DNA of 64,000 nucleotides. Origin: Muribaculaceae bacterium (lineage in GTDB: Bacteria; Bacteroidota; Bacteroidia; Bacteroidales; Muribaculaceae). The stretch lies in contig JAFZAC010000007.1 in the NCBI GenBank assembly GCA_017548365.1, forward strand, positions 186,001-250,000. The letters run 5' to 3'. The translations under genes were made by a program, and so were the position numbers. This document shows positions 1 to 8,368 of the stretch, piece after piece. A model generated the notes under the pieces. It worked only from the letters and a program-made list of their open reading frames with translations, made no database searches and was not told the origin of the DNA. Within the stretch, counting starts at the first letter, position 1. The number at the start of each line of letters is the position of its first letter.

Positions 1-1
1 T

Positions 2-586
2 GGCGACAAGACAATCAAGCAAGTATGCTGCGATTATAATGTCAATCCGCGGTTCTTTCTGCTCATATGCCAAGTCTACAGCAACGATGCCTACTTGCCA
101 TCGCAGCGCACTATCATGAGCACCCCCATGGATGGACTTGTACCCTACTTGCTGCGCTCTCACGACTATTACCTCAACCGCAGGCTTCCACACATTGGGC
201 AACACCTCGAGAAAATTGCTTCTTTGCTGCCCGAAAAGGCTGGCAAGGCTATCAAACGTTTCTTCAACGCCTATGTCGATGAGGTGAAAGAACATTTCTC
301 ACATGAGGAAACTATTGTATACCCGCACATCAGCTGTCTCCTGAATCAAGAGAAAAATGACAATTTCTTGATATCCTCCTATCTGAACACACACGACAGT
401 CTGGAAGACAAACTCAGCGACCTCGTGCAACTCATATTCAAGTATCTGCCTGCTGGCGACGATGACGCCATCGACATGATTTTTGACATCCTGCAGCTTT
501 CTCATGATCTGAGAAAACACTCGCTAATCGAGGACAAGATTCTGGGACCATATGTCAAGCAACTCGAAAAATCAGCTAAATCATGA
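2..586 (+). CDS. RIC/hemerythrin-type di-iron protein, 5' end outside window
   Basis: Likely role: a cytoplasmic di-iron protein of the RIC (YtfE/ScdA) type, a family linked to repair of iron-sulfur clusters after nitrosative or oxidative stress. The frame is already open at the left edge. Its first residues, GDKTIKQVC, fit the end of the short N-terminal ScdA-like cysteine domain, so the gene begins before the window. A TTG at 95 could be read as a start but would cut the protein in half. The hemerythrin ligands are visible in order: RSHDYY, then EHFSHEE with YPHI, NTHDSLED, and finally RKHSLIED. The last codon overlaps the regulator downstream by 4 nt (ATGA), so the two are co-transcribed. 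The family call is strong; the physiological role is inferred from relatives. Confidence 0.85.
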   Translation, partial: GDKTIKQVCCDYNVNPRFFLLICQVYSNDAYLPSQRTIMSTPMDGLVPYLLRSHDYYLNRRLPHIGQHLEKIASLLPEKAGKAIKRFFNAYVDEVKEHFSHEETIVYPHISCLLNQEKNDNFLISSYLNTHDSLEDKLSDLVQLIFKYLPAGDDDAIDMIFDILQLSHDLRKHSLIEDKILGPYVKQLEKSAKS

Positions 587-1155
587 AGAGGAAAGTTCTT
601 ATAGTAGAGCCATCCGAAGTGATTGTGGCTGGACTCACCGAGGCGTTGCAACACCCCGAGCTCAAGCTACTCAAACATGAGGCGACCGACAATGACCTTT
701 ACAACAGGCTGGATGTGCTCAAGCCCGATATTCTTATCATCAACCCTACTCTCAACGACAACGTCAATGAGATGCGCAACGGACGCAAGATGGCTGTCGT
801 AGCTCTTCTATACCAATATGTAAAACAATCGAGACTGCGACACTTCGATGCTGTGATTGACATTCGAGACAGCAAGCAGGCAATACTGCAAACCGTCCTC
901 GAACAAAGCGCTAAAGCAGCAATTGGTGACACAGCAATGAACAATCACGAACTCACCAAGCGAGAAACAGCGGTACTTATTGAAGTAGCCAAGGGGTTGT
1001 CCAACAAGGAGATTGCAGCACGACTCAATGTGAGCATATTCACTGTCACTACTCATCGCAAAAATATCGTGCGCAAAACAGGCATTAAGAGCGTAGCAGG
1101 TCTAACGGTCTATGCCCTTCTAAACAACCTTATCGACGAAGACGTGGTAATATAA
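583..1155 (+). CDS. LuxR/NarL-type regulator with a degenerate receiver domain
   Basis: A 190-residue transcription factor. Residues 1-110 have the alternating pattern of a CheY-like receiver (KVLIVEPSEVIVAG), and residues 125-185 form a GerE-type helix-turn-helix (LTKRETAVLIEVAKGLSNKEIA). The usual phospho-acceptor aspartate is an asparagine in DILIINPTL, and the acidic pair after strand 1 is reduced to E-P-S. Phosphorylation is therefore doubtful and the domain may act as a pseudo-receiver. It is translationally coupled to the hemerythrin-type gene (4-nt overlap), which suggests it controls or senses with that di-iron protein. The stop codon abuts the stop of the convergent gene with no base between them. 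Confidence 0.85.
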   Translation: MKRKVLIVEPSEVIVAGLTEALQHPELKLLKHEATDNDLYNRLDVLKPDILIINPTLNDNVNEMRNGRKMAVVALLYQYVKQSRLRHFDAVIDIRDSKQAILQTVLEQSAKAAIGDTAMNNHELTKRETAVLIEVAKGLSNKEIAARLNVSIFTVTTHRKNIVRKTGIKSVAGLTVYALLNNLIDEDVVI

Positions 1156-2337
1156 CTATTCTATTGATTCGTCAGTCTCAGGAGTAACAGGATCAAGATC
1201 AAAAAGGCGAAGCAACGCTTTGGCTAGGAGTTTGCCCTGAAGGTGATAGCCAGCATCAGTAAGATGAATGCGGTCGCTACTCATGTGGTGGGACGAAATC
1301 CATTTCCCCGATGCTCCTGCACCTCCACCCACACGATAGAAGTCCCACACTGCAATCTTGTGGCTCCTACCATAATTAATTATCATATCTCTAACCTCGG
1401 CGACATTACTCTGAATGCTGTAGCCTCGGCTGTGTTGCTGCTGGGTCTCGAGTGGAGTCGTCAAAAGGAACTTCACATTAGGGCACTCGCGCCTTATTGA
1501 CGAAAGGAGTTTGTCGATATAAGTGGTCAATGACGAAAAGCGGCCATGTGCCTCGTTTGTGCCCAAAGAGATTATCACCAATTGAGGCTCCAAGTCACGA
1601 AGCTGAGATGCAAAACCGCCTATATTGCAATAACTTGAGTAGGTCGCACCATTGTTACCAATGCAGTCAACAACTACGCCTCGCTTGCTGTTTAGAAGTC
1701 TAATGCCATACAAATAACCATTGCCCTCAAGGTGAAGACGAGCCGTGTCGGATAGGCTGCTAAGCACGTAACTCGTTGCATAGTCCGAGATTGCTACTGA
1801 CTTAAGTTGACGACCTTGCTGGCTCACGGTAAAGCGGTCGCCTCTACTGTGAAACATCATGATGCGGTAGAATTCATCGCCAGCACCCCGTGTGCCAATG
1901 CTAAGCGTCGTGGCTCCACCGGCAAACTTTACTTGAACGCCGGTCATAGAACCAAGCGGAACACTGCCTTGTGACAGCATGCGGCTTGACGACGAAATAG
2001 AAGACGAGGACCGCAAAGTGTAATCACCTGGCTGGTTGGTGCTAGCCAAAGCGAGAGGACTAAGCAACCCTCTTCCACCATTGCCATAGCGCTCTTGCAG
2101 CGCCCTTCTAACCTCGTCGCTCACAACTCCAGGCTGGATGTGAGAATCGCCTATGTGTACTATCGTGAACTTGTGATTGGCGCGGTGACGGCTCTTGAGG
2201 TTGGCAATCAATCCACTCCAGTCATCACCGTTGAGCATGATCTCGTTGGCACCCTCATTAATGCAATCGGGCTGAGAAAACGCACCTGAGCAATAAAACA
2301 TGGCTAGTATACTCAATATTATTATCTTTTGATTCAC
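1156..2337 (-). CDS. Secreted SGNH/GDSL-family hydrolase
   Basis: A 393-residue exported protein with a signal peptide ending near AFSQ. The SGNH blocks are present: block I HIGDSHIQPG with the nucleophile serine (about residue 64), a glycine-rich segment with GNNG, block III SLGTNEAHG, and block V SSDRIHLTDAGY carrying the D-x-x-H pair. This is the esterase/acyl-hydrolase fold; carbohydrate or peptidoglycan O-acetyl esters are plausible substrates but are not shown by the sequence. The start is GTG at 2337, because no in-frame ATG precedes the signal peptide. A -7 box sits only 3 nt upstream. The middle (about residues 100-230) is a beta-rich insertion between blocks I and III, longer than in minimal SGNH enzymes. 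Confidence 0.85.
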   Translation of the reverse strand: MNQKIIILSILAMFYCSGAFSQPDCINEGANEIMLNGDDWSGLIANLKSRHRANHKFTIVHIGDSHIQPGVVSDEVRRALQERYGNGGRGLLSPLALASTNQPGDYTLRSSSSISSSSRMLSQGSVPLGSMTGVQVKFAGGATTLSIGTRGAGDEFYRIMMFHSRGDRFTVSQQGRQLKSVAISDYATSYVLSSLSDTARLHLEGNGYLYGIRLLNSKRGVVVDCIGNNGATYSSYCNIGGFASQLRDLEPQLVIISLGTNEAHGRFSSLTTYIDKLLSSIRRECPNVKFLLTTPLETQQQHSRGYSIQSNVAEVRDMIINYGRSHKIAVWDFYRVGGGAGASGKWISSHHMSSDRIHLTDAGYHLQGKLLAKALLRLFDLDPVTPETDESIE

Positions 2338-2340
2338 GAT

Positions 2341-2349
2341 GCAAAGTTA
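2341..2349 (-). promoter_or_regulatory. -7 box TAACTTTGC for the SGNH gene
   Basis: The reverse strand reads TAACTTTGC and is followed after only 3 nt by the GTG start at 2337. It fits the Bacteroides -7 consensus TAnnTTTG. No well-spaced TTTG -33 box was found. The spacing implies a leaderless or nearly leaderless message. Confidence 0.55.
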
Positions 2350-2455
2350 CATGTTTTTGTCTAATCATTAACCAAATAAACCTTTTTTGAATATTGATGA
2401 TGACAGAAATTTAAAAATTGTAGCCCACTTAGTGCGTAAATTGAAAAATTCTGCT

Positions 2456-2464
2456 TAAATTTGC
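2456..2464 (+). promoter_or_regulatory. -7 box TAAATTTGC for the small membrane protein
   Basis: TAAATTTGC matches the Bacteroides -7 element and lies about 65 nt before the ATG at 2529. No convincing -33 box was seen at 19-21 bp. Confidence 0.5.
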
Positions 2465-2528
2465 GCCACAATAAATATGAGGGGTCTGTGATAAGACTCT
2501 TTTCGATAACAAATTTTGATTTTTGACT

Positions 2529-2732
2529 ATGAAAGCTAATTTATTTAACGAAGTGGAAGAGACCGTCGAGGCTATTGATGAGCACAAACTCGCTGTTGCC
2601 GAAAATAAGCCCGAGAAAATCGATGCACCCAAACCCACTTATTATATTGTGAACTATAAGACTCTTGCCGTGCCTTCACTCATTGCTCTCGCTATTTTTG
2701 TGATTTGGGCACTAGCAACGTGGCTAATTTAA
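2529..2732 (+). CDS. Small single-pass membrane protein
   Basis: A 67-residue protein beginning at the ATG at 2529; an upstream TTG at 2523 is a less likely start. The N-terminal 40 residues are acidic and charged (NEVEETVEAIDEHK). They are followed by a linker, YYIVNYKTL, and one hydrophobic helix at the extreme C-terminus (SLIALAIFVIWALATWLI). This is the topology of a tail-anchored inner-membrane protein. It stands alone between a promoter on its left and the tRNA promoter on its right. I do not recognise the family. A protein that short and AT-flanked could be spurious, but the upstream -7 box and clean helix support it. Confidence 0.6.
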   Translation: MKANLFNEVEETVEAIDEHKLAVAENKPEKIDAPKPTYYIVNYKTLAVPSLIALAIFVIWALATWLI

Positions 2733-2798
2733 CTCGCTGTTAAATAGATTAATGCGGAAAAAAGACTGATTTTTTTGAAAAAAATGCCACAAAAAGCA

Positions 2799-2829
2799 TT
2801 GCTAATTCAAAAAATGTGCGTAACTTTGC
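2799..2829 (+). promoter_or_regulatory. Promoter of tRNA-Arg
   Basis: TTG at 2799-2801, a 19-bp spacer, and TAACTTTGC at 2821-2829. The tRNA begins 21 nt further on. Confidence 0.65.
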
Positions 2830-2850
2830 AACCGCAATTCAAGAAATGAT

Positions 2851-2924
2851 GGCTCCTTAGCTCAATTGAATAGAGCATCTGACTACGGATCAGAAGGTTG
2901 CAGGTTTGAATCCTGCAGGAGTCA
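2851..2924 (+). tRNA. tRNA-Arg (anticodon ACG)
   Basis: A complete 74-nt cloverleaf. The acceptor stem GGCTCCT pairs with AGGAGTC (one G-U) plus discriminator A. The D stem is GCTC/GAGC, the anticodon stem TCTGA/TCAGA holds the loop CTACGGA, and the T stem GCAGG/CCTGC holds TTTGAAT. The loop gives anticodon ACG, reading CGN arginine codons after A-to-I editing. CCA is not encoded. A promoter and a terminator bracket it as a single transcription unit. Confidence 0.95.
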
Positions 2925-2934
2925 CAATCAACAC

Positions 2935-2976
2935 GAGAACCAAGGGCCACAACAGCCGTTGGTTCTCTTGCTTTTT
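2935..2976 (+). terminator. Terminator of the tRNA unit
   Basis: A perfect 9-bp inverted repeat (GAGAACCAA / TTGGTTCTC) with a 15-nt loop, followed by a T-rich run. It begins 10 nt after the tRNA. Confidence 0.75.
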
Positions 2977-3003
2977 ATCTTAACACTTGTAATGACAGTG
3001 ATC

Positions 3004-3735
3004 ATGAAAACAAATATTTTTAATATAATCGTTGTGGCTATCTTAATGACCGTGGGCGCAACAACTGTCAATGCTCAGTTCTACTCCAACCGAAAGCACG
3101 ACAGTGGCACCGACACGCTCAAGGTATACAACAGCTGGCAAGCGTTATTCTTCAATGGACCCGACACTGTGGCCATTAACCCCAACATCGAGATTTCCTC
3201 GCCTTTCAACTTCAAGTTCAAGCCCACCGAGAAAGACAACAAACCTCTACGCAAGATGATTGAGAAGCAGAGTGTTGTAACATCTATTGGTGACTCGGTA
3301 TGGATGCTTAACAGCCACTACATCAAAGATTCCCTACAAGGAGAATACAACAGAATCTTCGACAACTATGTGCCTCTTTTCTTCAATGAGAAGATGGCTT
3401 TCATACAATTCTTACCAACCGAAATAAGTTATCTGCCCGTTGAAATAGACAACTTCGAAGGCGTTATGGCAGGAGTGGGACGATATGGCATCTACAACGC
3501 GGGTGATTATGGATATGTAGCAGTGCCCCACTTCATGATTGACATTGCCAGTAAGTCGATAAACCTAGTTGACCGCAACTACTTGCTCTTTCTGCTTGAG
3601 CGATACCCCGACATGAAACGACGCTATGAAATGATGCAGGACCAAAACGAGTTCTACATGATAAATCAGTTCTTTTGGGATTATGTCGAGAGAGCCGAAA
3701 GAGACCCCTATTTCCCCGAGATGCTTATTCCTTAA
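3004..3735 (+). CDS. Secreted protein of unknown function
   Basis: A 243-residue protein. The start at 3004 (MKTNIF) is preferred over 2992, and over the reading frame running back into the tRNA, because it gives a standard signal peptide cleaved after VNAQ. The mature part is rich in aromatic and acidic residues, with segments such as FYSNRKHDSGTDTLKVYNSW and GRYGIYNAGDYGYVAVPHF. It has no cysteine pair, lipobox or transmembrane helix. I do not recognise a domain. It sits alone between the tRNA terminator and a convergent phosphodiesterase gene. Confidence 0.7.
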   Translation: MKTNIFNIIVVAILMTVGATTVNAQFYSNRKHDSGTDTLKVYNSWQALFFNGPDTVAINPNIEISSPFNFKFKPTEKDNKPLRKMIEKQSVVTSIGDSVWMLNSHYIKDSLQGEYNRIFDNYVPLFFNEKMAFIQFLPTEISYLPVEIDNFEGVMAGVGRYGIYNAGDYGYVAVPHFMIDIASKSINLVDRNYLLFLLERYPDMKRRYEMMQDQNEFYMINQFFWDYVERAERDPYFPEMLIP

Positions 3736-3789
3736 TTAGAAAGGTTTTCAGTTATTTCTTGAGAAGGATTTCCACGTCACCTGGCATGG

Positions 3790-4584
3790 TTATCTTCCCA
3801 ATTCATTAGTGTATACCATCCATAGGTTAGGGATTTTATCAAACATCTCTTTGGCTCGGTTTTGATCGGTGGCACTCCACATTGCCATGGGAAGATTGCA
3901 CAACTTTATAAACCAACGCATTTTACGGTCGCTGTTGTAGGTATCACGACCTATTGCCACCATATCAACTCGTGGCTCATTGCTGTTGAACAGATGCTTG
4001 ACATCTTGCCATATCACTGTTACGGGCGAAACAGCCTCCTCGCTTAGCATTGCCTGTTTGAAACCAGCATGGGTTATCTCCTTATATCGCTCCAATGAGA
4101 AACACTCCACAACCATTCGTTTTTTAAGCTTTGGGAAGTATTTCTCCAAAACAGCTGGATCATCAGTCTTGTCTACAACAAAAGTAATGTCAGGGTGAGC
4201 AAGAAATATCTCATTTATCTCGCGCCACGTTAGCGGCGTGTAACTCTTACCGTTCTTCCCTCGAAGAGGCGCTGATATAAATTCTCCAATGTGAGGTGGG
4301 TCGCAAGAATAAACGGTGTCAATCATATCATCACTCGAGTGAAACGCCAGTGGCTCTCCCTCAGGCGAAATGACGACATCAAGCTCAATATACTTCACCC
4401 CGCAAGCAATTGCATGCTCCACCGCCTCACGGCTGTTGGTGTAAGTAAGTGAATCGATATTGCCACCAGCATGAGCAATGACACTGTTGTCGGGCACATC
4501 TGGCTCGTTGGCACGAACATAGAAAACCAATGACACTGCCAGCGCCACAACAATACACAGAATGTAGAAAACGACCTTTTTCAT
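3790..4584 (-). CDS. Glycerophosphodiester phosphodiesterase-like protein, membrane-anchored
   Basis: A 264-residue protein with an N-terminal transmembrane anchor (residues 5-24) and a GDPD-type TIM barrel facing the periplasm. It shows the entry motif AHAGG in place of the usual HRG, the metal-binding YIELDVV (E-x-D), and FHSSDD in place of HD. The late strands contain TFVVDKTDD and MVVECFS. GDPD enzymes release glycerol phosphate from deacylated phospholipids or cleave related diesters. The altered first motif keeps the histidine but loses the arginine, so the substrate may differ. It is monocistronic on the minus strand. Confidence 0.75.
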   Translation of the reverse strand: MKKVVFYILCIVVALAVSLVFYVRANEPDVPDNSVIAHAGGNIDSLTYTNSREAVEHAIACGVKYIELDVVISPEGEPLAFHSSDDMIDTVYSCDPPHIGEFISAPLRGKNGKSYTPLTWREINEIFLAHPDITFVVDKTDDPAVLEKYFPKLKKRMVVECFSLERYKEITHAGFKQAMLSEEAVSPVTVIWQDVKHLFNSNEPRVDMVAIGRDTYNSDRKMRWFIKLCNLPMAMWSATDQNRAKEMFDKIPNLWMVYTNELGR

Positions 4585-4673
4585 TATGGAGATTTATATA
4601 AATTGGGGTCACACAAGCAACCCCAATTATTATTTACGATGTGCATTTTGTGTTTTAAATGTAAAAACTTAGA

Positions 4674-4706
4674 GCTCAACACTTAAAACTTAACACTTTT
4701 CACTTA
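4674..4706. repeat. Dispersed short repeat (CTTAAAACTTAACACTT type)
   Basis: An AT-rich tandem-like stretch built on the core ACTTAAAACTTAACACTT. Close relatives occur at 14870-14904 and, on the opposite strand, at 52028-52050. All three lie between genes. Confidence 0.5.
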
Positions 4707-4708
4707 GT

Positions 4709-5671
4709 TTAGTCTTCTTTGATTTCCCAACCCAGGGCCGATGCGCCTAGCACTGCAGCATCGCTCTCCTTGAGCTCGCTAATCAAAATCTTTACCTTGC
4801 CCTTGAACACCTTCATGATATTCTTGTCGAAGGCCTCGCGGATGGGATTCATAATATAGTCACCACTCTTGGTCAAACCGCCAAAAATAACGAATGCCTC
4901 AGGACTTGAGAAGGTAACGAAGTCGGCAAGAGCCTCACCAAGAATGGTGCCAGTGTAATTGAAAATGTCGAGAGCAAGCTTGTCGCCCTTCACAGCACAG
5001 TCGTATACATCCTTTGAAGTAATATTCTCTATATCATACTCACGAAGCAAAGAATCCTCGTCACGAATCTCGAGGAACTCACGAGCTGTACGTGCCACGC
5101 CAGTGGCCGAGCAGTAAGCCTCAAGACAGCCAGTGCGACCGCAACCGCACACACGACCGTTGTTGCGCTTCATAATCACGTGGCCAAGCTCTCCTGCAAA
5201 ACCGTCATGACCATAAACCATCTGACCATTGACAACGATACCGCTGCCCACACCAGTACCCAGGGTTATCATGATGAAATCCTTCAAACCACGTGCAGCG
5301 CCATAGGTCATCTCGCCTATTGCAGCAGCGTTGGCGTCGTTGGTGATAAGGCATGGGATGCCAAATTTCTTGCTGATAAGGTCGGCAAGGGGTATGGGAG
5401 TTGGCCAAGGAAGGTTCACACCGTCTTCTATCACACCTGTGAAGTAGTTTGCGTTAGGAGCGCCAATACCAATGCCGTTGATTTTGCCTTCAGCGTCATT
5501 TGCCACAATGATACGGCTGATTTCGGTGTAAAGTTCGTCGATGTAATCCTCAATCTTTGAGTGCTTGCCGGTTTTGATTGAACTGCTGGCAATCACGGTG
5601 CCACGGGCATCCACAATGCCAAAGGCGGTGTTTGTGCCGCCCATGTCGATACCAATTACATAGGGTTTCAT
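4709..5671 (-). CDS. ROK-family sugar kinase (glucokinase type)
   Basis: A 320-residue cytoplasmic kinase that phosphorylates a hexose or N-acetylhexosamine with ATP. It shows the N-terminal phosphate loop GIDMGGTNTAFG, the sugar-binding/catalytic NDANAAAIGE, the glycine-rich ITLGTGVGSGIV, the EXGH segment GELGHV, and the ROK zinc site CGCGRTGCLEAY (about residues 170-181). The lack of an N-terminal helix-turn-helix marks it as an enzyme rather than a ROK repressor. Length is normal for bacterial glucokinases of this group. The sugar cannot be decided from sequence; a GH20 hexosaminidase lies about 5 kb away, but there is no operon link. A -7 box (TATCTTTG on the minus strand, 5730-5737) lies about 60 nt upstream. 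Confidence 0.88.
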   Translation of the reverse strand: MKPYVIGIDMGGTNTAFGIVDARGTVIASSSIKTGKHSKIEDYIDELYTEISRIIVANDAEGKINGIGIGAPNANYFTGVIEDGVNLPWPTPIPLADLISKKFGIPCLITNDANAAAIGEMTYGAARGLKDFIMITLGTGVGSGIVVNGQMVYGHDGFAGELGHVIMKRNNGRVCGCGRTGCLEAYCSATGVARTAREFLEIRDEDSLLREYDIENITSKDVYDCAVKGDKLALDIFNYTGTILGEALADFVTFSSPEAFVIFGGLTKSGDYIMNPIREAFDKNIMKVFKGKVKILISELKESDAAVLGASALGWEIKED

Positions 5672-5777
5672 AATGTTTTTCGATTTAATGAATTAATGTT
5701 TCTTTTTATTCTTGTTTTTTTATTTTCTACAAAGATAGTGATTTTGTGCGGAAAACATATCATCACTCAGCATTTTT

Positions 5778-8186
5778 TTAAAAATTCACCTGTAGACGGA
5801 CATTAAACTGTCGACGAGTAAGATAATTGGGGACTGCATACTGGATGCGGTTAACATCGGTCACCCAGTAATAACTGCTCACGTTGCTTATATCAAGCAA
5901 GTTGAACACATCCAACCCAAGCCAAATGCTCTTGAAGTGACTGAAGAAACCACTGCTGGGCTTGTGGTCCTCACCCAGAAGCATATATGACAAACCAACA
6001 TCCACACGCTTATAAGCAGGCTGACGGAAGTAACCCTGATCACGAGTGCGAAGAGGTGCTGTAGTTGGAAGACCATCACTAACAATGCCCTTTAAGCTGA
6101 ACTTAATGCGAGGGAACTTGGGGAAATAGTCGGTAAAGAAAATCGCAAAGCTGTAACGCTGGTCGGTAGGAAGAGGAACTTTCACACCATTGAGATCTTC
6201 TTGAGTCTTCATCAGCGAGAAACTAATCCATGAGTCGGTGCCCTCAACAAACTGTCCAAAAATCTTGAAGTCGATTCCTGCTATATAACCCTTAGATGAG
6301 TTCACACCGCTGTAGTTCATCTTGAGGTTGTCAACCTCATAAGGAATCAAGTTGCTCAGGTTCTTGTAATAAACCTCCGAAGTCAACTTAAACGGACGGT
6401 TAAGAGCTCTGAAAGAATAGTCACCACCAAGTATCACATGAATGCTACGTTGAGACTTGATGTCATGATTAAGAGTTATCACTGAATTACCATACTCGTC
6501 TATCGTCTGAATACGATATTCTTTATAAAACGGCGCTTGGTAATAGAGACCTCCTGCGAGTCGCAAAGCAAAGCGGTTGTTGCGCTCAGGCACATAACCA
6601 ATGCTGAAGCGGGGAGAGATAATTGACTCCTTGTTAAAATCCCAATAGCTATAACGAACTCCTACGTTGAACGTGAAGGAACCGGAACCACTGTAAAGAC
6701 GGTAGGTGTCCTGAACAAATGCCGAGAAGCGATTGGTGCTCAAGTCATTGTTAGAGCTCATATTATATATCACATTCACCTCATCGGGAATATGAGGCAG
6801 TGAGTAGCCAGCCGAGTCTCGCCACTGCCACTCGCGAGAACGCTCGAAGAACACGTCATGACGAAGCTGAAAACCATAGCTTATGTTATTATTGTTCAAA
6901 CCAATATTGCCCTTTAGAGAGGCACTATAAACATTAATCTTGAGTCGGTTGCGAGCATGCTCGTGGTACTTGCCCACGCCAAGCTCACCACCCACACTTT
7001 CCTCACCGCTGGTACCTGCCTGGTCGAGCCAGTACTCTCCATGTATGTCATACGCTACCAGCTCGTCGGTGCGGTAGGCGCTACCAGTAAGAGTTATATC
7101 GGTTCCCTTGTCATTGAATTTGTAGTTGAATTGCAAAGCGCCAAAATAAGTATGGAATTTGTCTTTTTCCTGACCATCAAAATAGACTAGGAACGACTTT
7201 GCATTGGTCGACGTGCCAAAGCTTGTCTCGCGGTTGGCAGGAGTGAAGCGGTAGTCATTAAGCGACACATTGCCAAGAAGCGAAACCTTGAACTTCTTAC
7301 TTGGTTTGAAAACGATATGGGTCTGATAGTCGAAGAACTGAGGGTCATACTCGCCTTTTGATTCCAGCGAACCAAGCATCGAAGAGTTGCGCTTGTAACG
7401 CACGCCGTGCATCTGTGAGAACTTGCTGCTGCTGTGGCCCAAGGTCAGGGTTCCTCCCTGAAGACTCGCACTGAGACTGCCCTCAAATGACTGAGGCTCC
7501 TTGTAAGTGATATCAAGAACACTCGACATCTTGTCACTGTACTCAGCATTGAACCCTCCAGTAGAGAAATTCACTTTCTGTACCATATCACCATTGATGA
7601 TACTCAAGCCCTCCTGCTGACCGTTTGTGATGAGCTGAGGCCGATAAACTTCAATGCCATTTATATAGACACTGTTCTCATCATAGGTGCCGCCACGAAC
7701 CATGTATTGAGCACTCATCTCGTTCTTGCTGCTCACACCTGCCTGGGTCGTAATAACATTCTCTACTGTATTGCCACTAGCGCTCGGAGTCATCTTCGCG
7801 ACCTCAATATCGATGTCCTGCATAGTGTTGGTCTGTTTCTTGTACTCAGTAACTTGAACCTCCTCAAGCTCAATTGTCTTGCTATAGAGCTTGGGGTTCA
7901 AAGTCACCGTACCAATAGGCTTGATAAGGCGACGCTTAACCTCGCTGTAACCTATCATCGAGAAAACCACAACTATAGTGTCTCTTTCTGGAACCGAAAT
8001 TTCATATTTTCCTGACAGGTCGGTATTCACGCCCAGCATCGTGCCCTCTATGCGCACTGCCGCAAACTCAATGGGGTTGTCAGACTCGTCTACAACCATA
8101 CCAGTGATTTTTACTTGTCCTTGCATTGCCAGTGCTGTAGAGGATAGCACCAAAAACAGAGCAATTTTACTTATTATTTTTCTCAT
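5778..8186 (-). CDS. TonB-dependent outer-membrane receptor with carboxypeptidase-regulatory-like domain
   Basis: An 802-residue outer-membrane transporter. A signal peptide (to about residue 23) is followed by a carboxypeptidase-D-regulatory-like beta-sandwich (KITGMVVDESDNPIEFAAV, residues 25-105). A plug domain follows, with the typical SAQYMVRGGTYDENSVYING. A long beta-barrel ends in aromatic F (NVRLQVNF), as expected for BAM assembly. It has no SusD partner and is not a SusC-type protein, so siderophore, vitamin or small-ligand import is more likely than glycans. It forms its own unit; a terminator for the gene further upstream lies between them. Confidence 0.88.
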   Translation of the reverse strand: MRKIISKIALFLVLSSTALAMQGQVKITGMVVDESDNPIEFAAVRIEGTMLGVNTDLSGKYEISVPERDTIVVVFSMIGYSEVKRRLIKPIGTVTLNPKLYSKTIELEEVQVTEYKKQTNTMQDIDIEVAKMTPSASGNTVENVITTQAGVSSKNEMSAQYMVRGGTYDENSVYINGIEVYRPQLITNGQQEGLSIINGDMVQKVNFSTGGFNAEYSDKMSSVLDITYKEPQSFEGSLSASLQGGTLTLGHSSSKFSQMHGVRYKRNSSMLGSLESKGEYDPQFFDYQTHIVFKPSKKFKVSLLGNVSLNDYRFTPANRETSFGTSTNAKSFLVYFDGQEKDKFHTYFGALQFNYKFNDKGTDITLTGSAYRTDELVAYDIHGEYWLDQAGTSGEESVGGELGVGKYHEHARNRLKINVYSASLKGNIGLNNNNISYGFQLRHDVFFERSREWQWRDSAGYSLPHIPDEVNVIYNMSSNNDLSTNRFSAFVQDTYRLYSGSGSFTFNVGVRYSYWDFNKESIISPRFSIGYVPERNNRFALRLAGGLYYQAPFYKEYRIQTIDEYGNSVITLNHDIKSQRSIHVILGGDYSFRALNRPFKLTSEVYYKNLSNLIPYEVDNLKMNYSGVNSSKGYIAGIDFKIFGQFVEGTDSWISFSLMKTQEDLNGVKVPLPTDQRYSFAIFFTDYFPKFPRIKFSLKGIVSDGLPTTAPLRTRDQGYFRQPAYKRVDVGLSYMLLGEDHKPSSGFFSHFKSIWLGLDVFNLLDISNVSSYYWVTDVNRIQYAVPNYLTRRQFNVRLQVNF

Positions 8187-8290
8187 TGTATTAATAATAA
8201 CGAGATTTTAACAAGATTAGTATTTTTACTCCTTCGAAGCCTTTAAAAAAACGCGACACTATTCATCTATGTTAAACTATTAAGAAAAAA

Positions 8291-8326
8291 TAAGGGTATT
8301 CACCTCTTTTCAGGCAAATACCCTTA
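8291..8326 (-). terminator. Terminator downstream of the modular secreted-protein gene
   Basis: A perfect 10-bp inverted repeat TAAGGGTATT / AATACCCTTA with a 16-nt loop, followed on the minus strand by ATTTTTTC. It closes the gene at 8369-10195. Confidence 0.75.
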
Positions 8327-8368
8327 AATTTCATTGATCAAGAGTCAATTGGGAATGACAGGATTCAA

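Noticed and set aside
2866..3003. Start of the secreted-protein gene inside the tRNA
   Set aside because: The frame is open there by chance; the signal peptide begins at 3004 and a terminator lies between.
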